Part shown: positions 33,783-46,593 of the stretch, in pieces | Numbering within the stretch: position 1 is the first letter of the stretch | Layout of the letters: each line of letters begins with the position of its first letter | NCBI GenBank assembly: GCA_037974665.1 | Contig: CM075765.1 | Location: 11,267,501-11,331,500, forward strand | Source: Ehretia macrophylla | Taxonomy: Eukaryota; Streptophyta; Magnoliopsida; Boraginales; Ehretiaceae | Direction: 5' to 3' | Length of the DNA stretch: 64,000 bases | Made by a program: the position numbers and the translations under genes | Notes under the pieces: model-generated | The model's input: the letters and a program-made list of their open reading frames with translations, nothing else | Database searches by the model: none | What the model was told of the DNA's origin: nothing

Positions 33783-36700
33783 AAATGGTATGAGATCCTA
33801 GGCTTAGGGACTGGGCATGATTAAGGGAGATGATGCACATAGAGATTGGGTGTCCTACTTACTATTACGGTAGGGGAACAGTAACAAAGAAGAAGAAAAA
33901 TTTGTGCTGAGAGGCATAGGTTTCGAGGATAATACAGATTTCCAAAGTTGTTGAAAAGATGATGTCATTATTAAAAGGCACTGACATCATCTGTAACACC
34001 CCGACCCGTGCATATAGTTATTTTTTTTATGTGCATATATTTATATGTCTACTTTAATTATTTACATATATTCGTTTGCATAAAATATCATATTTTTGGG
34101 TTACGTGCATCTATTTCGTTTAACGTGCATTTATCTCAAACTATGTGCATACATCTAATTTAACAATAAATTTTATCTATTAACATATATTGTATCAATA
34201 TAAATGCATTCTTATGTAAGTAGGCATGTTTAATTGATTAATATGCATAATTCTCATTTTACATGCAATTTCGGGACTTCACGAACACTTTGGAAAATTG
34301 TAAGAACCGTAGAAAATAATTAACATAGACAATTAGGAGTTGGAGTAACTAAATTAGTTAGAATTAAACTAGAATGATAAACTAGTTAATAGCATTTAGT
34401 TGAAGGGCATGTTGGTCATTTGGATTTTTTTTCTTTTATTATTTACACCTACTAATACACTACAACACACACAAACACACAAACACACAAAACATACACA
34501 AAAATCAGATTTCCACACACACACACACACAAATTCAGCACACACACACAACACACGATAGAAAAGAAAGAAGAAAAGAAGAAGAAAATGAGGAAGAAGA
34601 AGAAGAAATCAGCTTTGTAAAGTCAATTTTCATGCCATTCTTCATGTCTAGGTGAGGGAATTCATATTATTTGTATTCTATTTGGATTATTCAGCTATAT
34701 GTATGCATGCTATGTTTTATGTAAGTGTTCAAAGATGTTGAAAATGTATGTTTAGCTAAAGTATTAGTATGCTAAAGGTTGTAGGAACTCTCTAGTGCTC
34801 AAAGAATGAATTCTTGCATGCTATTTTTAGTTGTAGAGTTGCTTTGTTAACTAAGTGTAATTGTGCAGTTTAGGTGTTTGTTAAATGTGCTAAATGAAGT
34901 GTAGGAATATTATATAGGCTAAAGTAATAGTTATTGTTGGCTTAAATGCAAGAAATAACAAGAAGATGATAAGCAAGCAAAATTCGGATTTGGACACTGC
35001 ACTGCCCCTGACTTCCGAAATAGTATTGGTATAGCAAACGTGCTTAGAATTGAATGAAATTTATATGGAAGTGAGATTAGACAGTTTAGAACAAATGTGA
35101 ATCTCTAGATCTAAGGCAAATTCTAACGTTTTGACCCCGCGATTTAGCTATTTCTGAAATGTGTCTGAAAGTCGCTGGTGCAGGGATAGTTCACGCAGTT
35201 GCACGGAAAAGGTCATAACTTGTGGAATTTAGATTGGAATTGAGTTCCGCTTGAGGCTAAAGTCATCTACACTCAATGAGCTACGTTTATACATAAAAAT
35301 CAGAAACTTTGGAGGTCATTAGCATAGGTAACCAAACTGATTAATTTAAGGTTCTGTTAGAAATGGGGAAAGGGCATGCTTTTGTAAAGTTCTTGCTTGA
35401 TTTGTTTGGAGTTTTGAGGTTATTTGAACTAATTGATGGTTATGAGATGTCTAATGAGTTATTTTATGTGTTAATTAAGTGAGTTGATTAGTTATGTGAT
35501 ATTTAATTGTCACGAGCCTATGGGCTATTCTTACAAGAACCTTGTTTAAATTAGTATGTGAGCGTATCCATGGTTAATCGAGTTGATTCTTTGAATTAGA
35601 TTAAACTTTAAATGATGTCATAGATGTTATTGTACCTAAGATAGAGTTTTAAGTGGTTAAAACTTGATTGAACTTGCTAAAATTGGATTGATCAGTAAAG
35701 GGGTTGTGAATAGGTTTGTTGTTTGGTTGCCATAGTTAGTGTTTATTATGTTAGGTAGTGCCTAAAATGCTTTTATGGCATTGATTTCAAGGATGGTTTA
35801 GATAGTTGTAGTTCAAATGCACACGGGGCTTTCGGGGCTTTTATGGTAAATGTGGTTAAAAACGGGCTTTCATAGTTCTAAGTAATGTCATAAAGTGTCA
35901 TTAGAAGTATAGAATAACTAGCTTGTGAATTATGTAACTTGGGTTTCGTTTGTGCTTCAAATTGTATTAATAGACAAAGGGAAAAAATGTTAAAGTTAAG
36001 TTTAATGTTAGTAATTGACTTGTAGTTAGTTATTTGAGAGTTTAAATGCATTTGGATAGCTTTTGTATTCTATTAGCGAAGTTTGTGAATTGTGTGATTT
36101 AGTTACTTTGAAAGAATATATATTGCTAAGTTGCTTATATAATGTGAACTTTATTGTATTGACTATGAATAATATATACAGAATTTCATGTGATAAGTAT
36201 GTGTTCTACTATATGTTAGAATTCTTCTTTTAACTTAGTGTAACTAGCGCTACTTAGTAGAATGTTTGTGAATGAACTCAAGTTAATGAATATAAGAGTG
36301 TCTTAATAACGTGTTTAGGAGTTCAAAGTAGTCTAGTGCATGGTTAGTGGAATTATGAAAGTTAATGTTGCCTTCAAGCTTGTTAATTAACTTTTGATTA
36401 AAGTAAGCACATCATTTAGCCTTAGCGTGAAATATGCATGTTTAGTGTTCTTAGATCATACTAATTGAGCTATATCTTGATGATTATATAAAATGTGACT
36501 ATTGCACACAAATTAACTGTTTTAATGTGAATGAGTTATCTTTAAGTTAAATAGAATTGTTGTGTTATATAGTGGTTTTGAGTGGCTATTAAAGAGATTC
36601 GTGCTTTCGGAGAGTATTGGAGAGATTTGGGTAAATTCTCACAGGTTTGTTTTTAAAGAGGTGAGGGAGTCTTCATTCTTTTTTTGCATATTAGCTTGTT

Positions 36701-39404
36701 TTATTATATGATTTAATCTAAATGGATAAAGTTTATATGTACTATTTTCATGCTATCTTGCGAATTACTTGAATTAATTGCAAGGGTAATTGTTTATATT
36801 ACTATAATTGCTCTCTCTGGTTATCAAATGTGTATATGATATGTATGGGGTGAGGCTAGCCTACTTTGCTACCTCCCCACTTGATTTGAAAATAAGATTC
36901 GTGATTCGTTACTCGGGGTTGCGCAACCTTTTCGGGCATGGTAGTATCGAGTAACACGGGCAGCGTCGGGCTTGCCGTGCTCCTTCGGCTACCATGGTTT
37001 CCCAGTCCCTTCTCGCTGAGGCATACTCCCCTACCCCAGAGGCGTGGTTCACCTCGTTGGGGCATATGGACCTACCTCAGGAGATATAGGTTGTAGGATC
37101 GGGGTACATCCAAAGTACCCCAATTTGGAGGAGTAAGGGTTTGCCGGCACTTGCGTGAAGTCGTGGCTCGTGGTTCGAGATTGAAGACAAGAAGTGAACC
37201 GTATCCTTTTTATATGTGGTTAATTACTTGTTTACTTGGTGGTGTTATTTGATGTTGAATATGCTTTTATCCTGTTGCATATCATGTTGCATGCCTGGTA
37301 TGTTGCATCACATCCCTCACTGAGTATACTAGTTGTATACTCACCCTCGTCTCTAACACCTTTCAGGTTCAGCACCTTCGCAAGGTGATACAAGGAAAGC
37401 TCGAGAGTTACCGTGTTTGGTTGTGTTGGCTTTCATTATTAGTACCTACGAATCCATGTGAATTAGTAAAGTGGTTTGAATTGTAATTTGATTGGAACTA
37501 TAAAAAACTCGGCTTGTAATTGTATTAGATCTTGTTTGTATTTGGTTCGTAGGTGACCTGTAATAGCTTAAAGGACTATGTTATTGTTTAATTGTCGTGC
37601 ATGCTAGATTGGGTTAATGGAGTTAGTAGGCTAGATTAATAAACAAGACAATTGAAGAGATAAAATTAGAATGGTATGATAAGTGACTTTATAACATAGT
37701 ATTTCAATATTTGAGGCCTATGCATGCTTGTGTACCTATTTTGTTGAGTCTAAGGCTTGGATGGCCTTGAGACGAGGCATAGCTTAGTGGTTGAAGTTGA
37801 AGTATATGAGAATGTTGGATTATGGTTTTGTAGTTGTATTCTATTATTCGCAGGTTTTTTATTAGTCCTATAAACAGGGGGGACTCCGTCCGTTTTTCTA
37901 AAATTTTGTGCCCGGGTTTGGATTTGGGTTGAGTATAGTTTGGTTAATAGAAGTCCTAGTTCCGTGAGGGATTGAGGCGTTACATCATCACTGGGAGTTG
38001 CTAATATAATCAAAGCTGGAGAGGTTAGGAGAAATCCGAAGACGCCAGAAAAGAGAGATATCATTTCTTTGGCGATTTCAAACTTTATCAATCGTTGGCA
38101 AAAAAGGTCACAAAAGGTATCGTTGAACTCGTCGTGAAGAGAAGAATTCATTAGTAGCTGAGGCACCACCGTGGGAGGTTAAATCATCGTCAGAAAGTGC
38201 AGAAAATATTACTGGGTTTGGTTGTGGTGGTTGAAGGCTATCGGAATGTCCAAACGACGCTTGGATGGTGTGAGAATGTTCGCGAAACCAAGAGAAACGT
38301 GATGGTAACAGTCATGCATGTTAAAGTGGAAAGTACCGTCACCAGAGAAGACAAAACATCATCGGCGTTAGGTTGTGGTTAGAGGTGGTCGATATGCCCA
38401 AGTCGAGATTTAAAGGCACTATTGGAATCGCGAGGCTGAGAGGAATTGATTAGTGTTGTTGGAACAGTGTGCCATGACTGAAGTTGATGCCAGTGGTGGA
38501 GAGAAGGTGATAAGTGGCTAAGGTGATGGTTGAGGGGGTTGGAGACGTTAGATCTGTGTTTGGTTGGTGTTGTTGAGTTCACTAGTTGACGAGGAGCGAT
38601 TTGGCATCGATGGACTAAAGATCCGGTGGCTAGATCGTGAGTTAAAGGGCAGGTCGGGTCGTCAAAGCCTTCAGGTGTAGAAGAAGACCCAGATTCAAGT
38701 GTTGGGATCTGGTGTTTTACAGTGTTGTGGGTTAGGTAAGTTTAAGTGATTTGGGCTATTGGATCTTGTGGTAGATTGATTTGATGAGGGGCAAAGCTTT
38801 GGTATAGTGCAGCCCATGAAAGAATGGTGTACCTTTGGGCTGATTAGAAGAAGCTATGGGGTTTGATCTAGTGTGCACGTGCATGGAACTTAATGTAAGC
38901 TTGGTTGAGCAGAAGTTTGACTGCAGTTGATTGGGAGTTGACCAAGGTTTGAATGGGTTGACTGAGGGTGCCTAGGGTTTTTTGATGCCCTGAGTTTGAT
39001 TTTGGGGTCTGTTTTTCTAAATTCTTGATGTATCGTGTTGAACCAAGAATCTTGGGTGTTAGGAGGTGCATTTTGTGGAGGTTTTAGCTTTGAGAAAGTG
39101 TTAAAACTGTGGAAAAAGACCACATCTAAGATGTTTAATGTCGGGAAGACATGAAAAGGCTTAGAGAGTGGAAGAGTGATGATGTGAGAGGGATGTTGGT
39201 GATGACTATGAGAACCCGATATGATGAAAATGAGCTGATAGCAGCGGAGCAAGGCTTTAACACATTAGAGAAATGTACCAAAGGGTTGTTGTTCTGATTG
39301 CTATTGAGTAAGGACTCTAGCATGAAGATGGAGATGGAGACGAAGGCTAAGAAAATGTCTCAGTTGATGCGAGGAAGCTCGGGCTTTTTGCCAAGGGGAG
39401 GATT
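33783..39404 (+). other. Second internal region of the tandem array, split by a solo LTR
   Basis: The homology to 31646-33250 runs through 33783-33991, is interrupted by the solo LTR at 33992-37984, and resumes from 37985 to the polypurine tract near 39392-39404. No protein domain is recognised. Confidence 0.8.
33992..37984 (+). mobile_element. Solo LTR of a Ty3/gypsy (Del/Tekay-like) element, 3993 bp
   Basis: It begins TGTAACACCCCGACCC and ends GAGGCGTTACA. It is flanked by the perfect 5-bp duplication tcatc (33987-33991 and 37985-37989). An AC microsatellite (about 34450-34560) and a GAAGAA-rich tract near the presumed transcription start match the 28597-30745 LTR in order. No coding domain is present. 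At almost 4 kb it is long even for Del/Tekay LTRs. Confidence 0.88.
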
Positions 39405-39940
39405 TGTTGAGTTTTTTGGCTTGAGCCCAAGCCCAATTAAAAGTTGAAGACAAGCATAAGTCCATTTGGAGAGGAAATAGGTTTTGAACCCTAATAGAGT
39501 TAAGATTAGTTGCCTATAAAGAGGACTCTCTAGCTTGTAATTCAGTGCCACAAGAGCCACACCCCATGGGAAGGTATGGTAGGGCATGAGTCGAGAGTTA
39601 AAAGTATTTTTCATGCTTTTGCCAAAAAAAAAAATCAATTTTAGGGAGGGTTTAGACTTTAACCATAGAAAAAATCGTTTAGTGAGGGTTTAGACTTTTT
39701 CGTTCAAAAAGTCATGGGTGTGAGGGTTTTATAGTTTTTCCTAAAACTATGAGCATTTGAGTGAGGGGAGGGTTTGGATCTTTTCCCATCAAAAAGATCC
39801 TCTGTGTTATAATGGTTTATTGCTGATTAGTGAATTTCTCAATTACTTGGGTCGTGGATATAGGCAGATGGCCAAACCACGTTAAACTCTATGTGTTGAT
39901 TTTCAATGTGCTTCTGTGTTATTATATGTGTGTGTGTGTC
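39405..39940 (+). repeat. Third LTR of the tandem array, 3' end lost
   Basis: It begins TGTTGAG after the polypurine tract and matches the other LTRs up to the TG-repeat near 39930. The last roughly 14 bases are replaced by LINE D sequence. Confidence 0.85.
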
Positions 39941-41629
39941 TCCAATGTAAAACAACTAAGGCTAGACTCCTTGCTAAACCTATTGAGGAAAATGTTAAAA
40001 AAGCTTCTTCTCTTCCTCTTGATATAGTAGAAGCATTGTATACTTCTTGTGATAAAGATTCACCTAATCATCTTGCAAGCAAGGCCTCTTTCAACCATTC
40101 TATGGATGTTTACACTTCACCTACTTTAGATGCTTGTGTTTTATCTATAGAATATTTGAGCTTGGTTTCTTCTCCACCTCACCCCATAGGAGCTCCTACT
40201 TTTTTTTCACCATTTTTTCCTGTATCTCTGGCAGGTGGAGCAACCCCTAGCTCTACTATTTCAGCCGTCCAAACTACACCTAGAAAATATGGCCATTACC
40301 CTTTAGGTAATCCTCTTCGTTCCTCTCCTATTGTCCTTCATGTAATTTCTATTGCCCCTTGTCTTTCCCCCAAGGATAATACATTTCCCTAACCCTTTAT
40401 CTCTCCTCATTTGGCTGCATTAATCCCCGCTTTGACAACTCAATAGTCCTCATTGGTTGTTTACCTTGAATTGGACAATATCCAATCTTCTTCTTCCCCT
40501 TTACCCCTTGGCGGAAATGACTCATATATTCCTATCCTAAGTCGAAAATATCTTCTGGCCACATCATTTGGCATATCCCCACACTCTCTATGCCATTCCC
40601 TCCCCCTACTTCCCCCTTAGCTTGGTTGTACCCCCAACTTAATATTGTACAACCTTCTTCTTCCTCCTCATATATGCATATTTCATCCCCCTCTCATATA
40701 GGGCATTATTCCCAACTTATCACTCCCTTTCTCACACTCTAAACCCCGTTCTTGTGATCTCATCACTATCATTTTCTCCCTCTTTACTCAATTGACACCT
40801 CCAATGACCAATACCCTACCTTCAATTTGGTCTTCCCTCATGACTAAAGAGTCTCATTCTCTTTGTCTACCTCCATCACCTCCATTTCTCTTGGAGCTAA
40901 ACCATTCTTAATCTCCATAATCCTCTTCACATTCTCATATTGCTTCATATGATCATTTCCCTCCCCTTATGGTGTCATCTTCCCCTAATTTAGCCATAGG
41001 ACCAAATTATCCACCTCTTATCACAACTCCTATTATGGATTCTCCTTCTCCTCAAGTACCCAATGGAGATTAACACCCCATTTATTCTTCTCTTATAGTG
41101 AATCCCAATTGAATCCCCAAATTCCTCTATCTTCCTCTCTCTCACTCGCAACTAAACCTTTTCCCATTTTCTTACAAAATTGGGTCTATCCCTAGGCCAA
41201 GACCAAAAATGGCCCCTAAAAACTCTAATTACCTTGCCCATCTCAATGCATCTTCCATTTCTAATTGGAAGAATATATTCATGAAAAACTTGAAGCAATC
41301 CCTTTCATTGGGTAAATTTGGAGAACGAGAAATCGTAGATAAAAATGTTGTTGTTTTCCCTCCACATAGTGTTTATAAACAAAAAAAATCTTATTGGAGG
41401 CAATGTTTGATAGGTCAATTTGTAGGCAAACTGCCTCTATATTTCCTTATAAAAAACGTAATAGATGCTAGATGGAAAAATTTTGATGGAGGTGAAATCA
41501 AAACTCTTCGAAATGGATTGTACCTCTTTAAACTTGAAAGCGAAGAAGTTTATGAAAAAGTGTTGGAGAAATTATGGCATATCAACAACCATCCTCTCTT
41601 CCTTTGGAAATGGAATCCTAATGTCCAAC
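39941..41629 (+). pseudogene. LINE D ORF1, 5' half (Pro/Ser-rich region and DUF4283-like domain)
   Basis: The first part (39941 to about 41170) is Ser-, Pro- and Leu-rich with several stops. From 41209 the frame MAPKNSNYLAHLNASSISNW leads into a DUF4283-like domain (YWRQCLIGQFVGKLPLYFLI, LYLFKLESEEVYEKVLEKLW), typical of plant LINE ORF1 proteins. It is cut at 41629, in the target site of the hAT element, and resumes at 45379. Confidence 0.75.
41622..41629. repeat. Left 8-bp target duplication of the hAT element
   Basis: tgtccaac, repeated exactly at 45379-45386. Eight base pairs is the hallmark of hAT insertion. Confidence 0.92.
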
Positions 41630-44600
41630 CAGTGTATTAAAAGGTACACCTAAGGAGGTGAGGCGCACCTTCAACTCCTAAAAAGGCTAAGGCAAAGTGA
41701 TTTGTTTAGGCACACCAAGGCACACAAGGTGATCAAGGTGTGCTTTGTTGTGGTTTGTATATTAATTTTATTTTGTCAATTATTTATTATTTATTAGTAT
41801 GTATGCAAAGTACTAGATTACCTTTGACTTCTAGATATTTCTAAGTCACACCCTAAAAAGAAAAGAAAAAATAGAAGAAAAAAGAAGAGAGGGCAACTAT
41901 GAAGTTTGAACTCACGACACAACAACAAAAAAAAGAAATAGAGGGAAAAAAAAAGAAAAAGAAGACACATGAAAAAACTACAACTCAGGTACGATTCTTC
42001 TTTTCTCTCCTTCTATCATTTTTCTTCTTATTCTCTCATCTCTCTTCTTTTCCTATTCTTTCTCTCGAATCTCGAGCTCTTTCTATCTTTTCTTTTGCTC
42101 GGTAACAGGTACGATATCTCTTTGCGGTTCACTTTTCTTCTTCTGGGTAGTGGGTAGTGGGTATGATATCTCTTTGTCTTTTTTTTTTTTTTTTTTTACT
42201 TTTTAATATGCACATCAGCATATGTGGTCCACTCTTGTATTGTTTTTTTTTGTTTCGGACAGTGTACTGCTAGTCCTTATTGTTGCCTACTGCTTTAATT
42301 TTTTTTCACCCCACATGCTGGCCACATGGCCTTTTCTTTTTTCTTCATTTTGATAATTATTATCTATATTGTTAGCTAGGCTGCCTACCTTTTTTATTTA
42401 GGTTTTAGAACTTGTTGATTTGTTGTGTTCACATGACTACTTGCAACATATTATAAAATTAAAAATGCTTTTTTATCTCAAAATTATATTTAAATCTTTC
42501 TTTGATCGACCGAAGCAAGAGCCACAAGAGCCTCAAGCGAAGCTAGCTCGTCAGGTGAAAGCAAGAAGGCCTTTTCAGAATCAGATTTTATGTACTGTTA
42601 AAAATTATAAGACTTGTATGATGAAGAATAATGATTCTAATGTCGATAATGATGCCAATAATAATCATAGAAAGATCAATATCGGCTGAAAATATGGTTA
42701 TTTAGGTGACCCTAAAAATAAAAATGATGTGACTTGCAAATATTGTTTGATGGTGACAAAATGAGGGATTCATTAATGAAGAAGCATTTTTCTAGGGGAT
42801 ATATGGGCATAAGACAATACAAAAAATGCCATGAACATGTTAAGGAGGAAATCAAATAATTCATGGCGAGCAAAAAGAAAAAGAAAGAGTAGTTGAACTT
42901 GTTGCCTAATAATGATCAAGCTTTTTCAGACGATGATGAAGAAGATGAAGCCTTAATGACTCCGACAGATTGTAAAGAGAAAAGGATAGTCAATCCCAAT
43001 AAAATTCCTACCTACAACTCAAACAACAAAAACTTGAGGAAAGTTGGTCTAATGGATTCATTTGCTAAGCCAAAACCATATACAAATGTTGGAAAAGGGT
43101 GCACAACCAACAATTAATCAAGCCTACAAGAAAGAATAGAGAAGGAAATAATGTGTTGATTTGGCTCGATAGATGTATGATGTAGGCATTTTATTCCGTG
43201 TTGTCACTTATATTAGCTTCAAAGTTGCACTGGATTCTATTGCTACAGCTAGAATAGGAATGAAGTCACCAAGTTCTTATGAAATAAGAGTTTCTTTCCT
43301 AAGAAAATAAGTACAAAACATTGATGATTTGATGAAAAGCCATAGAGAGGAATGTGCAAGAAATGGATGTTCTATTATGTCAGATGGATGGTCTAATCGA
43401 TGTCACAAGCCAATAATTAACTTCTCGGTGAATTTTTCAAAGGGAAGTATGTTCATGGAGTCGGTTGATGCATTTTCTTATATAACGACTAGAGATAAGT
43501 TATTTGAGCTACTCAACAAAATTGTGCAGAAATTTGGAGAATCCAATGTTGTGTAAGTCATAACAAATAATGGAAGCAATTTCATTGCAGCTGCTAAGAG
43601 AATTACTATTAGTATAAATCACGTGTTCTTACTACTTTTATATTTTAAAGTACTAATCTATTGACTTTTATGGTTTAGGTAAATTGTTATAGGCAAGATT
43701 CCCATATTTGTATTGGATACTATGTGCTTCTCATTGTGTTGATTTGATGCTTGAAGATATTAAAAAGATTACCTTGATCAATAAGGTAATCAAGAGGGAA
43801 ATTCGAATGAATAGCTTCATTTATCAAAGGCCGAGTCTTCTAAACTTGATGAGGCACTATACTGGACAAAGAAACTTGTTGCGACCAATCAAGACTACAT
43901 GTTTAATGTCTTTTATCACATTGTCTTCGATACATAAGCAGCGAGATAACTTAAGAAAGCTTTTTACATCCCAAGAATGGGAGACTAGTCGATAGGCAAA
44001 GGAACCCAGGGGGAAGAGAGCAAATCAAACTATTTTGATGCCAGCTTTTTGGAATGAGGTGGTTTATGCTCTCAATTTAAGTGGTCCATTAGTTATGTTC
44101 TCAGATTGATTGCTGGAAAGAAGAAACAATCTATGGGGTACATATATGAAGCTATGGGTGAGCTAAAGAAGCCATTGCTGCTTATTTTGATTGAAATGAA
44201 TACAAATATTCAGAAACATTTCAAATAATTGACAAAAGATGTGCAGCTGGACATTACTTGAATCTATATTTTTTTAATGATAATCCCAAGATTGAGCAGT
44301 GTGAAGAAGTGATGAAAGGTTTATATGCATGCATAGAGAGGTTAGTTCCAAAGTTAGAGAAGCAAGACAAGATCACAATTGAGTTGCTAGTCTACAGATT
44401 AGCTGAAAAATTGTTTAGAAACTTGATGGCTATTAGGCATAGGAAGACTAGAGCACCAGCTAAATTTTTCTAGCTTAATGATTTCTTTTGTTTATTAATA
44501 TTTCATTGAATATCAAACTAATAGTAGTTGGTTTCCACTGATTAATTTTCAGCCGAATAGTGGGTTGCTTATGGAGCTTCTACTCTTAATTTGTAACAAT

Positions 44601-45378
44601 TTTTCATAAAAATTCTAAACCTTACATGCATTGCATTGGGGTATAAAAGAAATTAGAGTGTCTTTGAACAAATTCATAGCAAAAAAAGGAACAGGCTTGC
44701 ACACTCACGTTTGAATGATTTGGTGTATGTCAAATTCAATCGGGCATTGGTTGAAAGATACAAGATGCGTGACAATGTTGATCCTATATCTTTGAAAGAC
44801 ATTGATGACAATAATGAATGGTTGACTAGCTAGGAAGATGGAAGAAGATTGTGTTGATGATGATTTGGTGTTTAAGAATAATAGAAATCTAAATTGGGGA
44901 CAAGTTGCTAGTGCTGTTGGGGTTGATGAAGAAAGATTTAATTTTAAATCAAGAGGGAGTAAGTAATCAGGTTCAACCTCTAGCTTTCAAAGACAACCCT
45001 TACATGAAAATATAAAAGAAGAAGAGGATAATAAAGACTACTAGTCATTTGATTAGGAGGAGGATGATGGAGTTGTTGTTCCCTTCCAAGAGGAAGATGA
45101 TGATTATATTGAAATAATATCTTTTTTCTTTTAGTACTTAGTATTACATAGCATGTTAGCAGCCAAGTATGATTGACTTGTTCTTATTTTGATGTGATAG
45201 AAGAGAATCACATAGATATCATGCATTTTTTTTAATGGATTTTATGATGCATTATATATATATATTAGATGTTTTTCTTTAAAAGAAATGCATTTTACTT
45301 CGTTAAGGCACGCTCTTTTATGCCTAAGCACTAGGACCCCTTAACACCTCAATGCGCCTTATATTATTTTATGCGTTG
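41630..45378 (+). mobile_element. hAT transposon, 3749 bp, inserted in LINE D ORF1
   Basis: Flanked by a perfect 8-bp duplication. Its ends are weakly inverted: cagtgtattaaaagg at the left, and caacgcataaaat as the reverse complement of the right end. Repeated aaggc/aggtg/gcgcc words near both ends (41640-41730 and 45300-45365) look like subterminal transposase-binding repeats. It encodes one decayed transposase. Confidence 0.9.
42686..45118 (+). pseudogene. hAT transposase (BED finger, DUF659, hAT C-terminal region)
   Basis: Pieces in order: a BED-type zinc finger (about 42700-42850, with CKYC and a downstream KKHF); an acidic linker (42893-43117); a DUF659 block (43329-43556, GCSIMSDGWSNRCHKPIINF); a YWILCASHCVDLMLEDI block (43708-43760); and the C-terminal dimerisation-type segment (about 44650-44835, FEQIHSKKRNRLAHSRLNDL). 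Introns may separate some pieces, for example near 43560-43690, but stops in most pieces show decay. The intact protein would cut and rejoin DNA at hAT ends in the nucleus. Confidence 0.85.
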
Positions 45379-45386
45379 TGTCCAAC
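45379..45386. repeat. Right 8-bp target duplication of the hAT element
   Basis: tgtccaac, identical to 41622-41629. Confidence 0.92.
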
Positions 45387-46271
45387 TAGAAAACCTTAGA
45401 TGTGATAGGGTTCCAATTTGGATGAACCTCACAAATGTTCCTTTGGGTCTTTGGTCGAGTGATGGCTTTAATTATATTGGTAGAAACCTTAAAGTTTCCC
45501 CCCAAATGGACTTCTTAACGGAATCAGGAGCTTATCTTAGCCATGCTCGTATATGTGTGGAAATGAACATTGAAAAAGAACTTCCTAATTCTACCTTTGG
45601 TAAACTCTCAAATGGTTCCATTCTATAGATTGGTATTGAATACGCTTGAAAACCGCCTAGGTCTACCCATTGTATTGTTGTTGGTTATTCGATCTCAAAT
45701 TGTGCCAAAGTTCCCCCAACATGCGAGGCGGCTAAGGCCTCATACCATCTGAAGGCTACCAAATGGCAGTAAGTCACCAAGAAAGCTTCCCTTAAGGAAC
45801 CTTCCACCTCTGCATCTCAATCAAGGATAGTTACATAAAAATCAATTCAAAGCACTAGAGAATACCAATGTGAGGGTTGAAGATCATGGTGCTTGAGGCC
45901 GAACCTTTGGTTGATTCCACAGTTTTCCATGGTCCTGTGGTGCCCAAATCCTATCTTATGGTTAACCTTAATGTTTTCCTTGGTCCCCTTTCCGATGATG
46001 TTCATACTTTTTTAAATCACTCTCATTCTAAAGCCCTCTCCCCTACTTCCAAAAAGGGCTCTTCGAAATTTTTTTTTTTTTTAAAATGAGTCTTTAAGAT
46101 CTACATATGACTCCCCAAAATCAAATCCCAGTACTCCCAAATCCAAATTTCCCCCTCGACATGAAGATTTGTCAGTTTGCTTGCTTCTCCCCTCCCACAT
46201 AATGATTATACCCCTTTTCTTTCATCTAACGGAAGTTGTTCCAAAGTTTTTGAAGAGCTTGAAGAACAATG
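45379..46271 (+). pseudogene. LINE D ORF1, 3' half (DUF4283 end and zinc knuckle)
   Basis: After the target duplication the frame continues QLENLRCDRVPIWMNL, then NVPLGLWSSDGFNYIG, the second part of the DUF4283 region. A degenerate zinc-knuckle segment follows at about 45660-45710 (PPRSTHCIVVGYSISNC), with a TGA just before it. The C-terminus fades out near 46271. If one target copy and the hAT are ignored, the frame joins exactly (N-V-Q|L-E-N). Confidence 0.78.
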
Positions 46272-46577
46272 AAGACTTTAAATTGCTCTTGTTTTATGCT
46301 TGATGTTCGTTGTTGGTTCCTACTTTGTTGGTCTGTAATTTTGTAACCATTTGTTCTATTTTGCTAAGATAGCTGGTTGGCTGGTGTGGAAACGATTGAC
46401 TGGCTATCTCAATCAAGTGAGATGTTTTTGGCTAGTCTTGTGGTTTAATGTTTATCCTAGGCTAGCTAGCTTTCTTTTTCCTTTTCTTTTTTTTTTTTAA
46501 ATATAAATAGTCATTTAATCTACCTTTGTACTTTTCATACTTCAAAGAAATATACATTGCTTAATTAATAAAAAAAA
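46272..46577 (+). other. 3' end of LINE D, non-coding, with A-tail
   Basis: T-rich sequence without a convincing frame, ending in taattaataaaaaaaa at 46563-46577. It resembles a plant LINE 3' end. Confidence 0.55.
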
Positions 46578-46593
46578 TGTAGGCCTAGACGTA

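Larger units (their letters stand above)
31103..39940 (+). mobile_element. Non-autonomous LTR element in a tandem LTR-internal-LTR-internal-LTR array
   Basis: Three copies of the same LTR (31103-31645, 33251-33782, 39405-39940) separate two homologous internal regions of 1605 bp and about 1624 bp; the second length excludes the nested solo LTR. Each complete LTR is followed by a tRNA-Met-type primer site (tggtat, 31649 and about 33786), and the second and third are preceded by the polypurine tract CAAGGGGAGGATT. No gag or pol motif is visible inside, so the element is non-autonomous (LARD-like). Such arrays arise by unequal recombination between LTRs. Confidence 0.85.
39941..46577 (+). mobile_element. 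LINE fragment D with ORF1, split by a hAT transposon
   Basis: The element begins abruptly inside the third LTR. It encodes a LINE ORF1-type protein in two halves (39941-41629 and 45379 to about 46271) and ends in an A-run (46570-46577) after a LINE-like 3' end (atacattgcttaattaat). No endonuclease or reverse transcriptase is present between ORF1 and the tail, so ORF2 has been deleted or was never copied. The hAT insertion accounts for 41630-45378. No target duplication is visible. Confidence 0.7.
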
